A DNA stretch of 10,869 nucleotides from Fretibacterium sp. (GTDB taxonomy: Bacteria > Synergistota > Synergistia > Synergistales > Aminobacteriaceae), in the NCBI GenBank assembly GCA_016280565.1, contig JAEEGY010000092.1:1-10869 (forward strand), read 5' to 3'. The translations under genes and the position numbers were made by a program. Below, in pieces: positions 1 through 6,014 of this stretch. The stretch's first letter is position 1; each line of letters begins with the position of its first letter. The notes below the pieces were generated by a model, which made no database searches, was not told where the DNA came from, and saw nothing but the letters and a program-made list of their open reading frames with translations.

Positions 1-147
1 ATCGCCCGCGCCCTCATCAAGATGAACCCGGACCTGCGCCCCGCCCTGAAGAAGGAAGGGCTTCTGACCCGCGACCCGCGTATGGTGGAGCGCAAGAAGT
101 TTGGTCAGAAGGGCGCCCGCGGCAAGAGGCAGTTCTCGAAGCGTTAA
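1..147 (+). CDS. rpsI: 30S ribosomal protein S9, C-terminal 48 residues (5' end outside window)
   Basis: The frame is open from base 1 and ends at TAA 145-147. The translation starts [14 protein letters not shown], continues with [20 protein letters not shown] and ends with KRQFSKR. This is the conserved C-terminal half of bacterial S9, whose basic tail ending in SKR reaches toward the decoding/P site of the 30S subunit. About two thirds of the usual ~130-residue protein lies upstream of the window. In most bacteria rpsI is the second gene of an rplM-rpsI operon; here it is the last gene, because a strong terminator follows 41 bases after the stop. Nothing looks abnormal in the visible part. 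Confidence 0.96.
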   Translation: MARALIKMNPDLRPALKKEGLLTRDPRMVERKKFGQKGARGKRQFSKR

Positions 148-187
148 ACCGCGGCCGGTGTTCAGTTGGAAGAGATTTGCCATTATT

Positions 188-215
188 GGGATGCCTTTCG
201 GGGCATCCCTTTTTT
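188..215 (+). terminator. Rho-independent terminator of the rpsI operon
   Basis: A perfect 8-bp stem GGGATGCC (188-195) pairs with GGCATCCC (202-209) around a 6-nt loop and is followed directly by six T (210-215). It lies 41 bases past the rpsI stop and separates the ribosomal operon from the metal-efflux genes. Confidence 0.93.
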
Positions 216-249
216 AGGAACACTGAACACGGTAAAATAGTCCCATAAC

Positions 250-269
250 GGCGGGGAGGTCCCCCCGCC
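250..269 (+). promoter_or_regulatory. Leader hairpin upstream of the metal-efflux genes, with a weak promoter-like box before it
   Basis: GGCGGGG (250-256) pairs with CCCCGCC (263-269) around AGGTCC, and the ribosome site of the HMA gene begins ten bases later. No T-run follows, so it is not an obvious terminator; it could stabilise the mRNA 5' end or mask translation. A TAAAAT box at 233-238 could be a -10 element, but no good -35 lies 16-18 bases upstream, where the rpsI terminator T-run sits. I see no recognisable ArsR/CadC- or MerR-type operator. Confidence 0.4.
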
Positions 270-295
270 TTCAGCGACAGGAGAGAGGTAAAAGA

Positions 296-514
296 ATGAA
301 AAAAGTTTATAAGATCGAGGTCGACTGCGCCAACTGCGCCAACAAGATGGAGGACGCCGCCAAAAAAACGCCCGGCGTGCGGGACGCGACGGTGAACTTC
401 ATGACGCTGAAGATGACCGTGGATTTCGAGGAGGGCCAGGACACGGCGGCGGTGATGAGGGCCGTTCGTGAGAACTGCAAAAAGGTCGAGGAAGACTGCG
501 AGATACACCTCTGA
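296..514 (+). CDS. Free-standing heavy-metal-associated (HMA) domain protein, metallochaperone-like
   Basis: This 72-residue protein is one HMA (ferredoxin-like, CopZ-type) domain. The metal-binding loop is D10-C11-A-N-C14 in the context VDCANCANKME, followed by the usual TPGVRDATVNFMTLKMTVDF strand-helix pattern. A Cys preceded by Asp in this loop is typical of N-terminal domains of Zn/Cd/Pb ATPases, where Cu chaperones have GMTC. Two more Cys (CKKVEEDC) sit near the C-terminus. Start ATG 296 follows an AGGAGAG/AGAGG site at 279-288. The gene ends 16 bases before the ATPase start, so the two are almost certainly co-transcribed. The product either delivers metal to the ATPase or acts as the detached N-terminal domain that the ATPase lacks. 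Metal preference is inferred from the motif. Confidence 0.88.
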   Translation: MKKVYKIEVDCANCANKMEDAAKKTPGVRDATVNFMTLKMTVDFEEGQDTAAVMRAVRENCKKVEEDCEIHL

Positions 515-530
515 AGCGGGGCTTTGCGCC

Positions 531-2630
531 ATGAACAGGAAACAGAAGCGGATGTTGGCACGCATCGTCCTGGCAGCGGCGCTGCTGGTGGGGCTGGCGT
601 TTTTGCCCGCCACGGGAGCGCTGCGGTTTGCGCTTTATCTTGTTCCCTACCTGATCGTGGGGCACGACATCCTGCTCAGGGCCGCAAAGGGCATTCGCAA
701 CCGCCAGGTGTTTGACGAGAACTTCTTAATGGCTGTGGCGACCCTTGGCGCGCTGGCCCTGGCGGTTTACAACGAGCTGGCCGGGCAGGAGGGCGATTAC
801 CTTGAGGCCATCGCCGTCATGCTGTTCTACCAGATCGGCGAGCTGTTCCAGAGCTACGCCGTGGGCCGGAGCCGCCGGGACATCGGCGCCCTGATGGACA
901 TCCGGCCGGACACCGCCAACCTGGAGCGGGACGGAAAGTTAGAGACTGTAGACCCCGACGAGGTCCCCGTGGGGAGCGTCATCGTGGTGCGGCCGGGGGA
1001 GAAGGTGCCCATCGACGGCGTGATCATCGAGGGGAGATCCAGTCTTGACACCAGCGCCCTCACCGGCGAGAGCGTGCCCTGGGGGGCGGGCGTTGGGGAC
1101 GAAGCGGTCAGTGGCTGCGTGAACCTGTCCCATGTGCTGAAGCTGCGGACCACCCGCGAGTTTGGGGAGTCCACGGTCTCAAAAATTCTTGACCTCGTGG
1201 AGAACGCCAGCTCCCGAAAGTCCCGGTCCGAGAACTTCATCTCCCGCTTTGCCCGGGCCTACACCCCCGCCGTCTGCTGCGGGGCGATGGCCCTGGCGGT
1301 CCTGCCTCCGCTGGTCCGCATGGTGGGCCTGGGGCTCTCCCCCAATTGGGGGGATTGGCTCTACCGGGCTCTGACCTTTTTGGTCATCAGCTGCCCCTGC
1401 GCGCTGGTCATCAGCATTCCCCTGACGTTCTTTGCAGGGCTCGGCGGGGCCAGCCGCGAGGGGATCTTAGTGAAGGGCTCGAACTATCTTGAGATGCTGT
1501 CTGAGGCGGACTGCGTGGCCTTTGACAAGACGGGGACCCTGACCCGGGGCGTCTTTGAGGTGGTGGCCGTCCACCCTGAGAAAAATCCGCTGCGGGGGGC
1601 GGTAGGAAACCCGCAGCGCGGGCCCGGCGTGCCAGACAGACAGCCAGCTTACACGGACCGACCGGTTCGTGGCGCTGTGCTGGTCGGCTGTGTCGGTTGC
1701 TCACAAGCGGGCGCATCCTGCGCCGCTTGCGACGCTAAGGCCTCCTTGCCTGTCGGAGGAGGGAAGCGTGGAACGCTTCCCGGAGGCCCGGACGAGGCCG
1801 CGCTGCTGCACCTGGCGGCCCATGTGGAGCGCTACTCCACTCACCCCATCGCCAACTCGCTCCGAAGAGCCTACCCCAACGAGGCGGACGACTGCACGGT
1901 GGAGGACGTGGAGGAGCTGGCGGGGCTGGGCGTCCGGGCTCGGGTGAACGGCAAACTCGTCTGTGTGGGGAACGCTGCTTTTATGGACACCCTCGGGGCC
2001 GCATGGCACCCCTGCGCCAGGGCGGGGACGATCATCCACATTGCCATCGACGGGGAGTACGCGGGGCACATCGTGATCTCCGACGTGATGAAACCCCACG
2101 CGAAGGAAGCCGTCGCCGCGCTGAAGGCCGCCGGGGTGAAGCGCGCCGTGATGCTGACGGGGGACGCCCCCGCCGCAGCGGAGCCGATAGCCGCAGAGCT
2201 GGGTATTGAAGAGTTTTATGCCGGGCTGCTGCCCGCGGACAAGGTGGCAAAGGTGGAGGAACTGCTGGCGGAAAAAGCGGGCAGAAAAGGCCGGGTGTGT
2301 TTTGTTGGCGACGGCATCAACGACGCGCCGGTCCTCTCCCGCGCCGACGTGGGCATTGCCATGGGGGCTATAGGCTCCGACGCGGCCATTGAGGCCGCCG
2401 ACGTGGTGCTGATGGACGACGACCCGCTCAAGATCGCGAAGGCCATCCGGCTCTCACGCCGGTGTTTGGGCATCGTCCGGCAGAACATCGCCTTCTCCCT
2501 CGGCGTGAAGCTGGCCTGTCTGGCGCTGGGGGCGCTGGGCATCGCGAATATGTGGCTGGCGGTCTTTGCGGATGTGGGCGTCATGGTCCTTGCGGTGCTG
2601 AACGCCATCCGCGCGATGTTTAGGATCTAA
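531..2630 (+). CDS. Heavy-metal P1B-type ATPase (Zn/Cd/Pb exporter type) with an unusual in-frame insert
   Basis: A 699-residue membrane pump that would export divalent soft metals at the expense of ATP. Landmarks in order are: N-terminal hydrophobic helices (residues ~10-60), PGEKVPIDG 155-163, TGES 178-181 (actuator domain), the CPC metal-binding transmembrane motif C288-P-C290, DKTGT with phospho-acceptor D332, H438-P439 (nucleotide domain of P1B pumps), LTGD 542-545 and GDGIND 593-598, then two C-terminal membrane segments. CPC plus DKTGTLT plus the HP motif places it in the ZntA/CadA group. There is no N-terminal HMA domain; the preceding gene supplies one. I chose ATG 531 because the longer frame (from 468) would overlap the HMA gene and add a non-homologous tail; the ribosome site is weak (GCGGGG), suggesting translational coupling. 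Residues ~352-420 between the VHPE and EAALLHLAAHVE stretches are foreign to the family (see the repeat entry). The frame is intact, but activity is uncertain. Confidence 0.93.
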   Translation: MNRKQKRMLARIVLAAALLVGLAFLPATGALRFALYLVPYLIVGHDILLRAAKGIRNRQVFDENFLMAVATLGALALAVYNELAGQEGDYLEAIAVMLFYQIGELFQSYAVGRSRRDIGALMDIRPDTANLERDGKLETVDPDEVPVGSVIVVRPGEKVPIDGVIIEGRSSLDTSALTGESVPWGAGVGDEAVSGCVNLSHVLKLRTTREFGESTVSKILDLVENASSRKSRSENFISRFARAYTPAVCCGAMALAVLPPLVRMVGLGLSPNWGDWLYRALTFLVISCPCALVISIPLTFFAGLGGASREGILVKGSNYLEMLSEADCVAFDKTGTLTRGVFEVVAVHPEKNPLRGAVGNPQRGPGVPDRQPAYTDRPVRGAVLVGCVGCSQAGASCAACDAKASLPVGGGKRGTLPGGPDEAALLHLAAHVERYSTHPIANSLRRAYPNEADDCTVEDVEELAGLGVRARVNGKLVCVGNAAFMDTLGAAWHPCARAGTIIHIAIDGEYAGHIVISDVMKPHAKEAVAALKAAGVKRAVMLTGDAPAAAEPIAAELGIEEFYAGLLPADKVAKVEELLAEKAGRKGRVCFVGDGINDAPVLSRADVGIAMGAIGSDAAIEAADVVLMDDDPLKIAKAIRLSRRCLGIVRQNIAFSLGVKLACLALGALGIANMWLAVFADVGVMVLAVLNAIRAMFRI
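1584..1790 (+). repeat. Palindrome-rich element inserted in frame within the P-ATPase gene
   Basis: About 207 nt (approximate edges) encode ~69 residues with no counterpart in P1B ATPases, which normally have only a few residues between the post-DKTGT strand and the helix leading to the HP motif. The DNA is a run of hairpins: CGCTGCGGG 1588-1596 with CCCGCAGCG 1610-1618; CCGACC 1658-1663 with GGTCGG 1682-1687; CAAGCG-G-GCGCA 1704-1715 with TGCGC-CGCTTG 1719-1729 (one bulge); GGCCTCC 1739-1745 with GGAGGCC 1782-1788, enclosing GGGAAGCG 1761-1768 with CGCTTCCC 1774-1781. An alternative CCTCC 1741-1745/GGAGG 1755-1759 pairing exists. Such density of perfect stems is unlike the surrounding coding DNA and resembles a dispersed palindromic repeat, comparable in behaviour to Rickettsia palindromic elements, which also insert in frame. 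Copies elsewhere cannot be checked from this window. No clear target duplication is visible. Confidence 0.72.
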
Positions 2631-2662
2631 TAAAATATTAAAAAATCTTTTGCTATATAATG

Positions 2663-2697
2663 CTCCCCCCGCCACAAACGACGGGGGGAGTCCTTTT
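2663..2697 (+). terminator. Terminator hairpin between convergent ATPase and proS
   Basis: CTCCCCCCG (2663-2671) pairs perfectly with CGGGGGGAG (2682-2690) around a 10-nt loop, followed on the + strand by TCCTTTT. It lies 32 bases past the ATPase stop and 8 bases past the proS stop on the opposite strand. The T-run favours the + direction; for proS the bases after the hairpin are A/T-rich (ATTATATAGC) rather than T-only, so bidirectional action is possible but weaker. Confidence 0.78.
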
Positions 2698-2698
2698 A

Positions 2699-4135
2699 TC
2701 AGTACGCCTTGGCGAAGATCGTCTTCCGTCCCTCGCCGCCGGTGAGGATGCACTTGCCGCGGCTCTCATCCCCCCAGGGGATGCAGCGCGGCGTTGCGCC
2801 CGTCTCCTCCTTGATGCGGCGCTCGTCCTCCGGCGTGCCGCCAAAGTACGCCTCGACGAATCCGCCCTTCTCCGCCAGGATGGCCTTCAGCTCGTCGTAG
2901 CTTCCGGCGGTGGAGGTGTGCTCCAGGCGGAAGTCCTTCGCGCGGGTGTAAAGGTTCTCCTGAATTTCGTCCAGCAGGTCCTTCACCGTCGGGATCAGGG
3001 CTTCGATGGCGATATCCGTTTTCTCGCCTGTGTCCCGGCGCACGGCCCGCACTGTGCCCTTCTCCATCTCCTTCTCCCCCAGCTCCAGCCGCAGGGGCAC
3101 GCCTTTCTGAAGGTGCGTGAAGAAGCGGTCGCCGGGCCGCATGTGGAACTGCGTGTCGACGGCCGTGCAGAGGCCGCCCAGAGCCCCGTTGAGCTGGCTT
3201 GCGAGCTCCTTCGCCCTGGGCAGCAGCACGTTCTCCGCCACGCTCTCGTCCTTGGAGATGGGCAGCAGCACCGTCTTGACCGGGGCAACCCGCGGCGGCA
3301 GGATCAGGCCGTCTTCGTCGGAGTGCGTCATGATGAGCGCGCCAATCAGGCGGGTGGAGACGCCCCAGCTCGTTGTCCAGCAGAACTCCAGCTCGCCTTC
3401 CTTGTTCTGGAATTGGATCTCAAAGGCCCTGGCGAAGTTCTGACCCAAAAAGTGGCTGGTCCCCGCCTGGAGGGCCTTGCCGTCGCTCATCATGGCCTCG
3501 CAGGTGTAGGTATCCACCGCGCCGGGGAAGCGCTCCCCTGCCGTCTTCTCACCGGGGATGACGGGCAGGGCCAGCTTGTCCTCCATCACCTGGCGGTAGA
3601 CCTCCAGCATCCGCAGGGTCTCCTCCCGGGCCTCCTGTGCCGTGGCGTGGGCCGTGTGGCCCTCCTGCCACAAAAACTCCGACGTGCGCAGGAACAGGCG
3701 CGGACGCTTCTCCCACCGCATGACATTACACCACTGGTTGATGAGGACGGGCAGGTCGCGCCAGGACTGGATCCACTTGCTGTACATGTGGCCGATGACC
3801 GTCTCGGACGTAGGGCGGATGGCGTAGGGCTCCTCCAGCTCCTCGCCCCCAGCGTGGGTCACCGTGGCGACCTCCGGGGCAAAGCCCTCCACGTGCTCCG
3901 CCTCCTTGTTCAGGAAGGCGTACGGAATGAGAAGCGGGAAGTAAGCGTTGACGTGTCCCGTCTTTTTGAACTCCTCGTCAAAGTGCTTCTGGATCGACTC
4001 CCACAGCGCATAGCCCGTCGGCCGGATGACCATGCAGCCGCGCACCGGCGCGTAGTCCGCCAGCTCCGCGGCCTTGATCACGTCAAGATACCACTGGGAA
4101 TAATCGGCACTTCGTGAGGTGATGTTGCGTGCCAT
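2699..4135 (-). CDS. proS: Prolyl-tRNA synthetase, short type 3 (ProS)
   Basis: This 478-residue class II aminoacyl-tRNA synthetase charges tRNA-Pro with proline. The length and the absence of the large editing insertion between motifs 2 and 3 match the ProS type 3 (eukaryote/archaeal-like) group found in many Clostridia. Visible landmarks are RPTSE 107-111, motif 2 R150-TSEFLWQEGH-160, a GTSHFLGQNFA segment ~225-235, motif 3 around SWGVSTRLIGALIM 256-269, the anticodon-binding fold from ~285 (KTVLLPI), and the extra C-terminal domain ending in a terminal Tyr (KTIFAKAY), a feature of this type. Start ATG 4135 has a perfect AAGGAGG site (4143-4149) seven bases upstream, lying inside the end of the HAD gene. 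The two genes share one base (TAATG), so proS is translated from the HAD transcript by coupling. Confidence 0.96.
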   Translation of the reverse strand: MARNITSRSADYSQWYLDVIKAAELADYAPVRGCMVIRPTGYALWESIQKHFDEEFKKTGHVNAYFPLLIPYAFLNKEAEHVEGFAPEVATVTHAGGEELEEPYAIRPTSETVIGHMYSKWIQSWRDLPVLINQWCNVMRWEKRPRLFLRTSEFLWQEGHTAHATAQEAREETLRMLEVYRQVMEDKLALPVIPGEKTAGERFPGAVDTYTCEAMMSDGKALQAGTSHFLGQNFARAFEIQFQNKEGELEFCWTTSWGVSTRLIGALIMTHSDEDGLILPPRVAPVKTVLLPISKDESVAENVLLPRAKELASQLNGALGGLCTAVDTQFHMRPGDRFFTHLQKGVPLRLELGEKEMEKGTVRAVRRDTGEKTDIAIEALIPTVKDLLDEIQENLYTRAKDFRLEHTSTAGSYDELKAILAEKGGFVEAYFGGTPEDERRIKEETGATPRCIPWGDESRGKCILTGGEGRKTIFAKAY

Positions 4136-4992
4136 TAGAAAACCTCCTTAACAAATTTAACAATCCCAACGGAGACGCCGCTCTCGTCGCAGCTCAGCGT
4201 GACAAAGTCCGCCGCGTCCCGAACTTCCTGGGGCGCGTTGGCCATGGCCACGCCCACGCCCGCCGCCCGGATCATACTGATGTCGTTCAGCCCGTCACCA
4301 AAGGCCAGGGTCTGAGTCCTGTCCACGCCCAGATATTCCGCCAGCCGCCTCAGGGCCTCTCCCTTGTTGGCGTGTTCGTTGTTGATCTCCACGTTGTTGA
4401 GGGCGGAACTGGAGACCACAGTCCCAGGGAAACGTGTCGCCAGGTTTTGCAGCATATCCGCCCGCGCCTCTTTGTCCCAGGTGAATATCTGTACCTTCTG
4501 CACGTCCTTGCCCTGTGCCTGGATAAAAGCCTTGAGCTCATCCACCGGCTGGCGCAGCTCCCGCAGCATCTTCAGCATATGCGGGTCTGGCGCAAAGTCC
4601 TCAATTTTGTCGAAAAATGCGCGGGTCATCCACGGTTTGCCATCCAAAAAGCAGTCGTAGATGCCTGACACCGTGTCAAAGTACCGCATGATATCAACTG
4701 CCTGAGGCCGTGGGATCTCCGCCCGGACGACGGTGGTCCCCTCCTGCGTGTCGAGCACCTGCGCGCCGTTGGCCGCGATGACATAGCGTATAAAGGGCAG
4801 ACGGCGCACCTCCTCCGGCAGGGCAACAAGGGCGCGGCCCGTGGCCGGGACGAGGTAAATGCCCGCTGCCGCAGCCCGTTCGAGGGTTTCGGCGTTCTTC
4901 GGCGAGAGCTCCTTGCTGGAGTTCAGGAGCGTGCCGTCCAGGTCGAAGGCGATGATCTCAATATGGTTTCTTCCAACGTCCGGCCGTTCCAT
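4135..4992 (-). CDS. Cof-type HAD-superfamily (IIB) hydrolase
   Basis: A 285-residue phosphatase-like protein. It has all four HAD signatures: motif I DLDGT 17-21 (nucleophile D17, acid/base D19), motif II PATGR with T51, motif III K210 in NKGEAL, and motif IV GDGLND 232-237 for Mg2+ binding. The Cof/YbiV-type cap lies between motifs II and III (~85-200). Proteins of this group dephosphorylate sugar phosphates, nucleotides or cofactor intermediates such as PLP; the substrate cannot be predicted from sequence. ATG 4992 is preceded by a G-rich site, GAGGGGAGGGGAG (5001-5013 on the minus strand). It is the first gene of the transcript and overlaps proS by one base, which makes co-expression with tRNA charging obligatory but does not prove a shared function. 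Confidence 0.93.
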   Translation of the reverse strand: MERPDVGRNHIEIIAFDLDGTLLNSSKELSPKNAETLERAAAAGIYLVPATGRALVALPEEVRRLPFIRYVIAANGAQVLDTQEGTTVVRAEIPRPQAVDIMRYFDTVSGIYDCFLDGKPWMTRAFFDKIEDFAPDPHMLKMLRELRQPVDELKAFIQAQGKDVQKVQIFTWDKEARADMLQNLATRFPGTVVSSSALNNVEINNEHANKGEALRRLAEYLGVDRTQTLAFGDGLNDISMIRAAGVGVAMANAPQEVRDAADFVTLSCDESGVSVGIVKFVKEVF

Positions 4993-5020
4993 GGCACAGT
5001 CTCCCCTCCCCTCAGATTTA

Positions 5021-5049
5021 ATTATATAGCAAAAACAGCCCAGAAACAG
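5021..5049 (-). promoter_or_regulatory. Probable promoter of the HAD-proS pair
   Basis: On the minus strand a perfect TATAAT (5026 back to 5021) lies ~28 bases before the HAD start codon and is preceded by TGCTA, resembling an extended -10. The -35 position 17 bases upstream (5049-5044) reads CTGTTT, a poor match, so activation or an extended -10 would be needed. Confidence 0.5.
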
Positions 5050-5057
5050 TTTTCTCC

Positions 5058-5073
5058 GGAACGTATACGTTCC
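5058..5073. promoter_or_regulatory. Perfect 16-bp palindrome, candidate operator
   Basis: GGAACGTATACGTTCC is its own reverse complement over all 16 bases. It is centred about 42 bases upstream of the -10 box of the HAD-proS promoter, a position suited to an activator or a dimeric repressor. It resembles the Gram-positive LexA box (GAAC-4-GTTC), but the half-sites here are six bases apart, so a LexA call is not supported. The binding protein is unknown. Confidence 0.45.
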
Positions 5074-5250
5074 AGTTTATACTCAAATGGGAAAACACAA
5101 AAGCAGCTATACAAGAGATACGAAATCTTCCCAAGTGCGCTATCCCGTCAGAGACATCAGCTTGCTTGCCACCCTCCACCTATTTCTATTCCTTCCCTCT
5201 CCGTGGAAAATCTAACATTTAAGGCAATGGCACGTCATTGTTCCCATGTA
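5074..5250. other. Intergenic stretch with no recognised gene
   Basis: Together with the two flanking promoters this makes up the 297-base gap between HAD and the tRNA. Base composition is clearly lower in GC than the genes on either side. A frame runs through it on the + strand but has no ribosome site and no recognisable protein features. I see no RNA structure or repeat in it. Confidence 0.5.
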
Positions 5251-5278
5251 TTGACAGAATATAAGAATCAGTTATAAT
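5251..5278 (+). promoter_or_regulatory. Near-consensus sigma-A promoter of tRNA-Ala
   Basis: TTGACA at 5251-5256 and TATAAT at 5273-5278 are both perfect consensus hexamers with a 16-base spacer. The tRNA begins 11 bases after the -10 box. This is the strongest promoter in the window, as expected for a stable RNA. Confidence 0.92.
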
Positions 5279-5288
5279 AACAAAGGTT

Positions 5289-5365
<77 letters not shown>

Positions 5366-5395
5366 GAAGATAATCCGGTAAGAACCGGTAGGAAT

Positions 5396-5423
5396 AAAAA
5401 CCCGCCAGAATGGCGGGGTTTTT
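5396..5423 (+). terminator. Rho-independent terminator after tRNA-Ala
   Basis: CCCGCCA (5401-5407) pairs with TGGCGGG (5411-5417) around GAA. It is flanked by AAAAA on the left and GTTTTT on the right, so it can work in both directions. It lies ~35 bases past the CCA end. A small CCGGT/ACCGG hairpin (5375-5388) lies between them. Confidence 0.93.
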
Positions 5424-5479
5424 GTTATATTATAGACCGCTAAAAACCACTAAAGCAAAGTATAAGACCGGGTACAGTT

Positions 5480-5516
5480 CCGGGGACACGTTATAAAATC
5501 TGCCGTCTGTCCCCGG
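5480..5516. repeat. Inverted repeat with GGGGACA/TGTCCCC arms
   Basis: CCGGGGACA (5480-5488) pairs perfectly with TGTCCCCGG (5508-5516) over 9 bp around a 19-nt AT-rich loop. A competing pairing is GACCGG (5467-5472) with CCGGTC (5513-5518). There is no T-run, so it is not a terminator. Arms of the GGGGACA type are common in REP-like palindromes, but no second copy is present here. It lies just left of the integrase remnant and might be part of the decayed element's end. Confidence 0.45.
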
Positions 5517-5543
5517 TCAATACAAAAGAATGAGGGGCCCACA

Positions 5544-5904
5544 ATGCTCACGGAGCTTCTGGCCGCGTTGCGTCCTATTGAAGAGAGTGGACGATTAGAG
5601 ACGGTCAAGCGGATAAAACAGATTTTCGGCCAGGTTGCCCCACTATAGTGCCGCCTGTGGATATTGCAAACGGACTCTTCCATGCACTTCAAGGATGCCT
5701 TGAAGGCCGTCAAGCCGCGTCCTATGGGCGCGTTAACACAGGTGGAGGATATCAGACGGCTTGTTCAGGCTATGAAGGAGTATCGGGGCTTAGCCGTGGT
5801 CAAGGCGGTACTGTGGTTTTCGATCTATACGCTGGCGCGGCCTGGAGAGATGCGCCACGCAGGAATGGGCGGATTGGCTGGACAGTCTTTCTAAAGGTCA
5901 ATAA
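5544..5904 (+). pseudogene. Remnant of a P4-type tyrosine recombinase (phage/ICE integrase)
   Basis: The segment reads as the middle of an integrase. First comes LTELLAALRPIEESGRLETV with KRIKQIFGQVA (core-binding domain). Then a short stretch is readable only in the +1 frame (HYSAACGYCKR, 5641-5672). Then frame 0 resumes with KDALKAVKPRPMGALT, EDIRRLVQAMKEYRGLAVVKAVL and TLARPGEMRHA, and another +1 shift gives EWADWLDSL up to TAA 5902-5904. LARPGEMRHAEW is the conserved box containing the first catalytic Arg (codon 5838-5840) of P4-like integrases. The N-terminal arm domain and the second half of the catalytic domain (including the Tyr nucleophile) are missing. There is an in-frame TAG at 5646. 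At least three frame disruptions plus both truncations make it non-functional. It lies in the same direction as, and 178 bases downstream of, tRNA-Ala, a classical integration site. Confidence 0.83.
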
Positions 5905-5917
5905 TAAGCAGATATTT

Positions 5918-5946
5918 TTTACACTTGATAAAGAGCCCTGTATAAT
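5918..5946 (+). promoter_or_regulatory. Probable promoter for the LUD-domain gene
   Basis: TTTACA (5918-5923) and a perfect TATAAT (5941-5946) are separated by exactly 17 bases. The LUD start codon is ~180 bases downstream, leaving a long leader that includes a small hairpin AGGAC/GTCCT just after the -10. Confidence 0.75.
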
Positions 5947-5992
5947 TATTATGAACTGAAGGACGGCAGTGTCCTGAGAATCTATAGATGAG

Positions 5993-6014
5993 AGGAGGTG
6001 AGATGAGAGGGTGA
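5993..6014 (+). other. Strong ribosome site followed by a three-codon ORF in the LUD leader
   Basis: AGGAGGTG at 5993-6000 is an excellent ribosome site, but the nearest ATG (6003) opens a frame of only three codons (Met-Arg-Gly) ending at TGA 6012-6014. This overlaps GTG 6011, which is in frame with the LUD gene and would add 39 basic residues (SRRTLRRASVKGYLKSWRKL and beyond). That extension does not look like a LUD N-terminus. The site could be the start of a decayed gene, a leader peptide, or a true alternative start. I cannot decide from sequence. Confidence 0.4.

Noticed and set aside
468..530. Longer ATPase start at 468
   Set aside because: The added residues come from the HMA gene in another frame, have no family similarity and would overlap that gene by 47 bases; ATG 531 gives a normal N-terminus.
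2660..4117. Long + strand frame (485 codons) opposite proS
   Set aside because: It is the complementary shadow of a clear GC-rich prolyl-tRNA synthetase gene; its composition is Leu/Arg/Gly-rich and no domain is recognisable.
5058..5073. LexA/SOS box reading of the palindrome
   Set aside because: The Gram-positive consensus has four bases between GAAC and GTTC; here there are six, and the nearby genes are not SOS genes.
5450..5713. Minus-strand 87-codon frame over the integrase remnant
   Set aside because: It has no ribosome site or family resemblance, while the + strand clearly encodes recombinase segments.
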